This document shows, one piece after another, positions 55,871 to 64,000 of a stretch of DNA of 64,000 bases. The notes beneath the pieces were generated by a model. That model made no database searches, was not told where the DNA came from, and saw nothing but the letters and a program-made list of their open reading frames with translations. The translations under genes and the position numbers were made by a program. How positions within the stretch are numbered: position 1 is the first letter of the stretch; each line of letters begins with the position of its first letter. Source of the stretch: Primulina eburnea (Eukaryota > Streptophyta > Magnoliopsida > Lamiales > Gesneriaceae). The stretch is from NCBI RefSeq assembly GCF_022965805.1, contig NC_133105.1:4836001-4900000 (forward strand), given 5' to 3'.

Positions 55871-58800
55871 ATGGCATCATACACGGACAGGAGTAGCAGT
55901 GGCAGTAGTAGTATTATTAGTACCACCACTTTCATGCCAGGGCGGATAGTTATCGCCTTCGATGCCACAAAAAATCGCAATTTTCAGCAGTTGAAAGATA
56001 TTATTGCTCATATTCGTATGCGGCGTGACATGATTCAAGAAGCGGATAGCATTACCGTGTTTGGAGTGTTGCATAAAGTACTGCACCCCAGTAAGTCTGT
56101 GCATTAATCTGATTAGTGGCCAGGGAGGGAGAGAGAACGAGAACTTAAGCATAAATTTTATTTTATTTTTTAAAAAAATTTGATTAGCGTTTTGAAACGA
56201 ATGTTTGTGCAGTGGGTTTTCAAATTCAAATTGGCTCCAATTCTTTTGTCGGAACTCATGCTCGTGCGATCAAAGAAGATGCATCAAGAAATGTTGATGC
56301 ATATGTTGGCATGCTCCAGCGCAGTGTAGTAGAATTTGAAAGTGAAGGGGTAATATATTTTACTTTCAAATTCTTATTCAATCTAAACAAGTTTGGTACA
56401 CTTTCTTTCTTTCTGCACTATTTACTCGGTTCTTTATTATGTTACTTAGATCCAAATCTGTAGCATGCCCTCTAGATTACTGGTAAAAATATCGTGATCG
56501 TTCTGATATTTCCCAATGAATGTGTATTTTTCATTCGTTTTCACCGTTATGTTCCTCGCAGGTTGAAATTGAAGTCAAAATTGCTGTTGGTGCTCCAATA
56601 GAAAAGGTTGTCGTGCAAGAAATCGTATCTTCAAATGCAACATGGGCTATACTTGACAGGTATCATTCATTGTTGTCTTTTCTGTCAACTTTTTTATCCT
56701 CAATGAGCTGAATTAAAAAAATTTCTCGTTTACTATACATTTTTCTCAATTTTTTTTTTATCATTGCTTGTCTGATCTCCATACTAGATTTCCTATCTTT
56801 ATTCATGGCAAAGTAAGAAGCACAATTAATCATCAATCAGTAATATATGCTCTAGTTTCCCCTTAAAAGCACACCTAAAACTTAATGTCACAAGGATAAT
56901 TGATAGTTTAGCGTGCCAGGCAGCTAAGAATGGAATTGAGGTTTTATCTTAAGCACATACCTTGCAAGGTCGCTATGGTCCTTGATAACTTATCTTTGGA
57001 GGTTGTGAGACCATATGAATCAGACAATTTTAAGGAAATTATCAAGCACAAGCTGCTTTACTCGCTGTCAAAGCCTGTTCTACTCCAACCCTCTCAAGAC
57101 AACGAGAGTGACAAGAACTCCGTTGTTTCTCTATCCATGGATTCCCCCAGGAGCTCCAATGCTCCAGAATATGGTTCAGCATCGTCATCCATGTCGCACT
57201 TCAAGGATAAAAAATCTTTCTTGCAAGGTGAATTTTGCCTCAAATTCTCAGCAAGGATTATCAAGTTATGAAACGCTTACCATGCTGAAACTTATGATCT
57301 CTGCCTCTTTCTTGTTCTTGCATGTAACATATACTTTTAATAGGCAGCTCCTATGAACATGAAAATGGATACGACTCTCCACAAGTGATAGTAGAGCAAA
57401 GAAGTCTTGAGAATCATTCTGAAGCCCCTGCTTTTGCCACTGCTAGCAAGTCGAAAATGAGGCGCAATTCAATGGGATGTAATTATTCTGAAATACAGGA
57501 GGCAACAGATAATTTTTCCAAAGAGAATTTACTTGGAGAAGGTGGATATGGAGTAGTGTATAAAGGGCAGCATCAAAATGGGCAGCTCATGGTTGCGAAG
57601 GTGAAAACTGAAGCAAGGACTGAAAGTTTTGCAGAATTTCAGTCTGAAATAGATGTCCTCATCTCTGCACGTCACAAGAACATCGTGATGCTTCTCGGTC
57701 ATTGTTACGAGGAAAACCTTAGCATATTGGTTTATGAATACGTCACCAATAAATCGCTGCAGTGGCACTTATTTGGTAAGAAAAATTTTCCATCTTAAAT
57801 AGACCTCCTTGCAACCTCACCTTCGTGTTTAATGGTTTTGTTTTCTTGTGATAGATAATACAGAGCACGTTCTTGAATGGAAACACAGACAATCTATCGC
57901 CATTGGAACTGCAAAAGGGCTGCGTTTTCTGCATGAAGAGTGTCGAGGTTCTCCTATCATTCATCGGGATGTGAGGCCAAGCAATATATTACTCAACCAG
58001 GATTTTGTTCCCTTGGTAAATCTTTGTGGCTGTTGCCTTCTTATATAAGTTTTCATGCCTGAACTTGGTAGAATAGTGGCATCACGTTGCTCAATACTCG
58101 CACTATCGAAGAAGTCTCTAATGGAAGATAAATACGAGTTCAAGATCTTTTAGTATCTTCTTTAGATGTTCTCTTTAAGACACCTCTTGGCTCATGGAAT
58201 GGGATGATAAGGATCTATGATATAGGGATAATAAATTGATAGATCATTGATATGTAACTATTTTCAACTCCAATTGTTTTAATACTCAAACAAAACTACG
58301 GATGAGACATGGACGTGGAGTCCTATCCTTCACACCAAATGGTGCAATGGCAGAAATTTAACCATCCTTTTTGCTTTGAGTTGTCTGGTGGTGAAATTAT
58401 GCTTTACATCTTATAACATATTCATTTTATTCACGCACAGCTGGGAGACTGCAACATAGCGAAGTGGAAAACGAAGACTATACATTTTCACAGTCTTATG
58501 TAAGCATTGATTTTATACTTTGAGATGAAAAAGGTTCCTTTTATGGGACAACTGTCCCTTTTGCCAACTCGAGATGAAGGTTTCTTCTCACCTAAAGCAG
58601 ATATCTAGCACCAGAGTATAGGGAAAATGGGATTTGTTCTACGAGCATAGATGTCTATGCTTTTGGAATTATTCTGATACAAATGATATCGGGACGTAGA
58701 GATGTGGTTCCGACGAGAGACAACCAACAAAGTTCTCTTAAACAGTGGGTATGCTCTTCCTTTCACCTCTTAATTGCTAAAGCTAATGTGTTCGATTGAT

Positions 58801-59376
58801 CATTAATTTTTTTCCTTAAATTTGACTGACGTAGTATGTTTCAAGATTGATATGCAAGCTATCAAATGAAATAATTGTGACTTGATCTTATTCAAAATAA
58901 GCTGACATTGATTATATAATAAGATACCAATGAAGATCTGCTATGGTGGAATTCCAGGCTTTGCCATTAATTCGGAAACTGGCATTAGCAGAGCTAGTTG
59001 ATCCTCGTCTTGGAAGCTCGTACAGCACACACGAACTCTGCCAAATGGCTGCTGTAGCATACTTATGTGTTCAAACCAAACCTGCAATGCGGCCAACAAT
59101 GGGAGAGGTATTTTTGTGTGACTCTCTCTGTACAAAAAATTCTTTATATTCTTTGACAATTGTGTTTATATTTAAACAGGATGCTTTTTTGTTGTGATGC
59201 GATAAAATGTATGGCTGGTTGGGAATTGTTAACTTGATATATCATGCTACATTAACGTTTCCCTTCACTTGCTCCAGGTGTTGCACCTTCTTGAAGGGGA
59301 AAGTGATCGTCTACGCCACTTTACCGAGCAGCTGATGCTTCATCTTGACCACATACAGAGAGACCGACTTAGCTGA
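55871..59376 (+). CDS. USP-domain receptor-like cytoplasmic kinase with altered DFG motif
   Basis: Ten exons: 55871-56090, 56213-56349, 56562-56659, 56920-57227, 57344-57775, 57855-58015, 58441-58499, 58601-58748, 58958-59107, 59278-59376; 603 aa. Residues 20-190 form a universal-stress-protein-like domain (GRIVIAFDATKNRNFQQLKD, VGAPIEKVVVQEI). A Ser-rich linker follows. The kinase domain starts near 305: LGEGGYGVVYKG loop, MVAKVK lysine, FQSEIDVL glutamate, HRDVRPSNILLN catalytic loop, LAPEY. The DFG position reads GDCN, and the segment between it and APE is shortened. The architecture matches plant USP-kinases often annotated as inactive protein kinase SELMODRAFT_444075-like. The intact HRD with a changed DFG suggests weak or no catalysis and a scaffold or regulatory role; this is inference. 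Confidence 0.88.
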
Positions 59377-62300
59377 GGCCCAGTGATAGTGTATATTCAA
59401 TTCTCTCTTTCGAGCTTCCATTTTCGGTCTCGTCGTTGCTTGGATTTTGAATATGACTCCACATCACATGATAAAGAATAGCTGGAGACCCCTTAAGCTA
59501 GATTTCCTACATTTCTTTACCAACGGTTGTCTGCTTGACATGATCTAATTCTGCCCAGATTCAAGGCTTAGATGTCGATGTCCGGTACAAGCATACAATC
59601 ACAAGTTCTGACCATCTTTCTAGCAAAAATTACATGAAAACACTAATGTTTAGAAGCTGATGCCTCGTAATCATTCTGTGCATATATTTTTCAGAATAAA
59701 ACCTATCAAATGAATATCCACTTCTAGGAAGGAAGTTGTGGCGAGGCTGTCCCTCTATCATTCTAATTCTTCCATCTCATCATCAGATAATTATTCCATT
59801 TGTTGAATAAATTGTTCACAATAATTTAACTCTGATTGTGACAAATGGGATCCGAACATATCATTTATCAGGACAAAGTTCAGTGCAAATTTCTTTTTCC
59901 TTAAATTTGTGTTTCTTTATCTTTAAACTCAACCCTAAAAGTTTGCTCATAAAAAAAAGATTATCTAAATCCTTATATGAAATTCCCAGGGATTTTGTCC
60001 AATCGACGTGTTACAATTAATACATTCACTTCACGCCCAAGAATGAACATTTGAAACTTGAAGTTACGAATAACTCAACTATGGGCAGAACGAGTGACCC
60101 AACTATAATCAATCTAACACATAACAGTGGAACATGAGCTCTGATATCAGGTTAATATTGGAACTTTGTCTTGACTCAACCCCAAAAGTTAGTTCAAGGG
60201 AGGACTCCCAGATATTTTATCTAAACAATGTGAGATAATTAACATGGTATCAGAATATATCATTTATGTGTACAAAGTTAAGTGCAAAATATAATATATA
60301 CTAAAAATAATGTACATGCGTTGCACGTAGGAAACATATGTTGAAATAATTAGAATTTGAAATAAAATTATAGTTAACTCAACAAAAGATAATGATAATA
60401 GTATTGTAAATTTTGACGATTTAATTAGCATATGTAACTAATTAGGAAAAAAAACATATTTTTTAATTTTAAAAAAAGATTTTGACTACTAAAATTTTTC
60501 TCATATTGTTTATTTTTGTTATTTGTCATATTCTCGCATATATTTTATTACAATATTCAATTATTACAATCTTTTTTGACAATAAATGATTTGCAACTTT
60601 TTATTTACAATGTTATTTGATTATCATTCTCTTTCATATAAATTGACAACAATTTTAACCAGATGCTTTTACTTTCCTGGTTACCTTTAATTTATTAGAC
60701 ACTTATACTTGATAACATATAAACTACACATTATTATAACAATCTATCATCACATAAAAAGTATTGATGGACTGATTTAAAAAAATATTGATTAAATGTT
60801 GTCATTTATTTGTAATTTATAATAATAATATTTTTGACAATAAATCATCTTCTTACTGATTCTTATTATATCTATTTTAATATTTCATATTAACTCATAG
60901 GTATAATTAGCACAATTAAATTAATAATGTCATATTGGTATTAGCTCCAGAAAAATAATATATTTAATTTTTTTAATTGTTTAAATATCTTCACGGGATC
61001 ATTTGTGTACACTTATCTTGAGAAAAATTCATTTCATTTATAAAGTTTGAATAGTAAATATAACTTTGTAGTATACATTTAATTTGGAAAATGAAATTCA
61101 TTGTATAACAAACACTTCTTCTATTTCTATTTTTTGTGTAACCCAAAAGAGTTAATATTTTTTCTCTTTTATCTTCTCCAACTCACTGTTAAAATTTATT
61201 AAAAAAATATTTATATCTAGAAAATTATTTTTATTTATTGTTTTTCTTGTCTATATATTTTGTTATATGTGAACATATATTCCACTTCATTGTCTTAATT
61301 GTCATATATATTTACTATATAATTTGTGTACATTGAAGATGAATAAGTTCATTTTGTCGTTTTTTATTATCTGGACTTGGGTTGATTTATTAATATGTAA
61401 TATGTGATATACATAGATATAAGAATTTTCAAATTCAATTTATTCACAAAGATTTTTCATAACAAAGGCCAACTCAAAATAATAAAAATTAGGATTCATA
61501 TGATTTAGAATATATTTTAATAATAAAAATTAGGATTATATCTTATAAATTTTGTAAAATTAATATATTTTAAAATTTAAAATTATTATAAATAATCTTA
61601 TAAATCTTGTAAAATTAATATATTTTAAAATGTTAATATTGAAGTGTCGAATAGATGTATTACATCATTATTTAAGAATTTTTAGAAAAAACAATATACA
61701 TCTTAATTCACATTTAAAGATTAATATATAAATAAATAATTGCGATTAATATATTATAAAATAAATTATTTTAGTTCAAAAATATTAAATATGATTATTG
61801 TAAATGAATTTTTCTTAATTAAGTATAAAATTTTCAGCACATGTGCCGAATTAATTAGAATATTTTCAATATAGTATGTATATAAATGTTTTTCTATATG
61901 AATTAGTGATTGAGTCCTTACGAACATTTAAAAAAATGTGTCTTTCTGTTTCTTATAATTCAAAATATTAAATGAAACAAGATAAAAAATTAATTGAGAA
62001 ATTCAAGAATATATGGTTACTTAATTAGTTTAATTGATGTTAGATCCACAATCACTGAGTTTGACAACAATTTTTGTAGAATAAAATACAATTATAATAA
62101 ATTACTTGATTATATATGTAATGAAATTTTGTATATTTCATATATGTTCGATTTATTTCATTTATAAGGTTGAATTTTTAAATATTATGATATAAGATTT
62201 GTTATGCATCTTACCATCGATAAATTCACAAAAAATTTATATATTAATTCACGCTACCATATAATTCTGGTTTCGCCCAGACTTTTGTGTATTCGTTTGC

Positions 62301-63326
62301 TTGAATTTATTGTTCCTCATTTTACCAAAACTCATAACATGCCAAACATGAAAGTTAATATTAATTTAAAGAGATGATAATATTAATATATTGTAATAAA
62401 CAAATTTATCCCTCTTACTGATAACACTAACTTAAAAATAATATGTTGACGAACATATTGTCAGGAATCCAAAAATACAATTCAGATGTTAACTTTGACA
62501 CTCAATTTTGAGTGATTGCCAAATGTCTCAACGACCCACAATTTTTGGACAACACAGTTACATCACAATTTTAAAATCAAAATGATATTTTTCATTTTAT
62601 ACCAAGAATTCTTGATTGAAAATCGATAATATCAGATATATAGATATTTAATATAAACTCGTGCGAGCTCATTTAGCCCACCTTTAAATGAGTCGACAAA
62701 ATTTCAACCCAACTTACTTATACTGTTTGGCAGTGCAGACCAAGCCGACGGACCCAAAACCCAAATCGACGGCTCAAATTACAACGATCTTTTACCGTGT
62801 TTTATTTGAATAATTTATAAATATAAATCGCAAAAAAAATTCGATTGCAAAAAACTTTAATTTAAACATATAAATTCTAACAAACGGTTACAAGTAAATA
62901 GATTTAAAACTTTAAAAATATTTTTGTAAAAAAATTATTTCACAATAAATTTTTTGACCATATTTTATTAAAGTATTTTTTTAATATAAACCATTGGAAA
63001 AAATATTTTTTAAACGCATAAGTTATAGTCCATGTCACAAAGATAAATTAACGAGGACATGAAAAAAAATTAATAAGACACCAAAAAAAATTCACAAGTC
63101 GATAATGGGTTATTTCTAAACTTTAATTAATTTAATTTACTTATTGAAAAGATAAATAAAAAATCTAAATCATTGGATTAAAAATAACATATTATAATGT
63201 GGGTAGGCACAAAAAAACCAAATATTAATTTACATAATGAAAAGATATCATTGGATTAAAAAAATAACATATTAGAATGTGTGTAGACATAAAAAAATTA
63301 AATACTAATAATCACACTTATTTAAA
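59377..63326. other. Long AT-rich gene-free DNA
   Basis: After the kinase 3' end, almost 4 kb of very A/T-rich sequence without a supported ORF. Near 60312-60326 an atgcgttgcacgt hairpin resembles a decayed Helitron end on the minus strand. Some 30-50 bp segments repeat imperfectly (for example around 61500-61630). Confidence 0.55.
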
Positions 63327-63845
63327 ACATGAATAAAGATGAAAAAAGAGACATTTAAAGTAAGAAATTAATGTAAAATAAGCAATTAATAACTCCATAA
63401 ATGAAAATTCACATAAAAAGTCACATATATTTAAAATATGAATAAGGAGGAAAAAAGACACATTTAAAGTACAGTGGGTCTCATGTGAGATTGTCTCACG
63501 GATCATAATCTGTGAGACGGGTCAACCCTACTCATATTCACAATAAAAAGTAATATTCTTAGCATAAAAAGTAATATTTTTTTATGGGTGACCCAAATAA
63601 GAGATCCGTCTCACAAATACTACCTGTGAGATCGTCTCACACAACTTTTTGTCTTTAAAGTAAGCAATTAACAAGTAATAAGGAGATAAATGAAAATTCA
63701 CATATAAAGTCACATATTTATATAAAAAAGACACGTTTAAAGTAAGAAATTAATGTAAAACAAGTTATTAATAAGGAGATAAAAAAAAGACACATTTAAA
63801 TTAAGAAATTAATGTAAAACAAGTAATTAATAAGGAGATGAACGG
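63327..63845. repeat. Degenerate minisatellite interrupted by a MITE
   Basis: A unit built of acatttaaagtaagaaatta, atgtaaaacaagtaattaat and aaggagataaatgaaaattc occurs about four times with variation. The Mutator-like MITE copy E sits within one unit. Confidence 0.65.
63472..63653 (+). mobile_element. Mutator-like MITE, copy E
   Basis: 182 bp, starting CAGTGGGTCTCATGTGAG like copy B and ending TCTCACACAACTTTTTGTC, flanked by a perfect TTTAAAGTA (63463-63471 and 63654-63662). The interior matches the other copies (cacaataaaaagtaatattc, gggtgacccaaataagagat). Confidence 0.82.
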
Positions 63846-63925
63846 AAATGCACACACACACACACATATATATATATTTATTTATTTATATAAATATATA
63901 TATATACATATATATATAAATATAA

Positions 63926-63999
<74 letters not shown>

Positions 64000-64000
64000 G
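63846..64000. repeat. (CA)n/(TA)n microsatellite at the window end
   Basis: A short (CA)n run (about 63851-63865) leads into (TA)n with tatttatttatata interruptions, then a near-pure (TA)n tract from about 63930 to 63993. Confidence 0.9.

Overview
The window looks like nuclear DNA of a eudicot plant. Genes are split by many short AT-rich introns with GT/AG borders, intergenic DNA is AT-rich and full of plant-type mobile elements, and the protein families (PPR, TOM1-like, USP-kinase, RBR ligase) are plant-typical. A Lamiales/asterid origin is my guess from the look of the repeats and cannot be proved here. Exon borders below were read by hand from splice consensus, frame continuity and remembered family structure, without any alignment or transcript.

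Layout. 1-5.4 kb: two related small genes (1353 and 4754), one with a coding (TA)n tract, plus a Mutator-like MITE and a hAT-like MITE. 5.4-7.7 kb (-): six-exon gene for a stand-alone Utp12-domain protein. 8.5-14.7 kb: a very young gag-protease-only LTR retrotransposon (563-bp LTRs with one mismatch, GAAGG target duplication) that also holds a spliced-looking antisense coiled-coil ORF. 15.8-17.2 kb: tandem three-LTR Cassandra-type TRIM with 5S-rRNA-like sequence in each LTR (AACAC target duplication). 17.8-22.8 kb: four tandem, broken copies of a Werner-like 3'-5' exonuclease gene, all missing the first catalytic acidic pair.

23.7-31 kb: RBR E3 ligase (-), an N-myristoylation-signal protein with an apparent frameshift (-), a secreted IDA-like peptide candidate (-), and a possible small two-exon gene (+). 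31-43 kb: a TOM1-like (VHS-GAT) gene (-, nine coding exons) divergent from a RIO1 atypical kinase gene (+, twelve exons). 44.8-46 kb: a two-exon gene of unknown function (-). 46-49.5 kb: repeat-rich spacer with three Mutator-like MITEs and a Helitron-like element. 49.5-51.6 kb: intronless PLS-class PPR gene. 54.7-59.4 kb: hAT-like foldback element, then a ten-exon USP-domain/kinase gene whose DFG motif is changed. 59.4-64 kb: gene-free AT-rich DNA ending in a minisatellite, a fifth Mutator-like MITE and a long (TA)n tract.

The host genes have no operon-like relation. Utp12 and RIO1 both belong to small-subunit ribosome biogenesis, but they lie 30 kb apart and this is probably coincidence. The most unusual content is in the repeats: the dead-exonuclease array, the tandem Cassandra, the antisense gene inside the young retroelement, and the five-copy MITE family with 9-bp target duplications.
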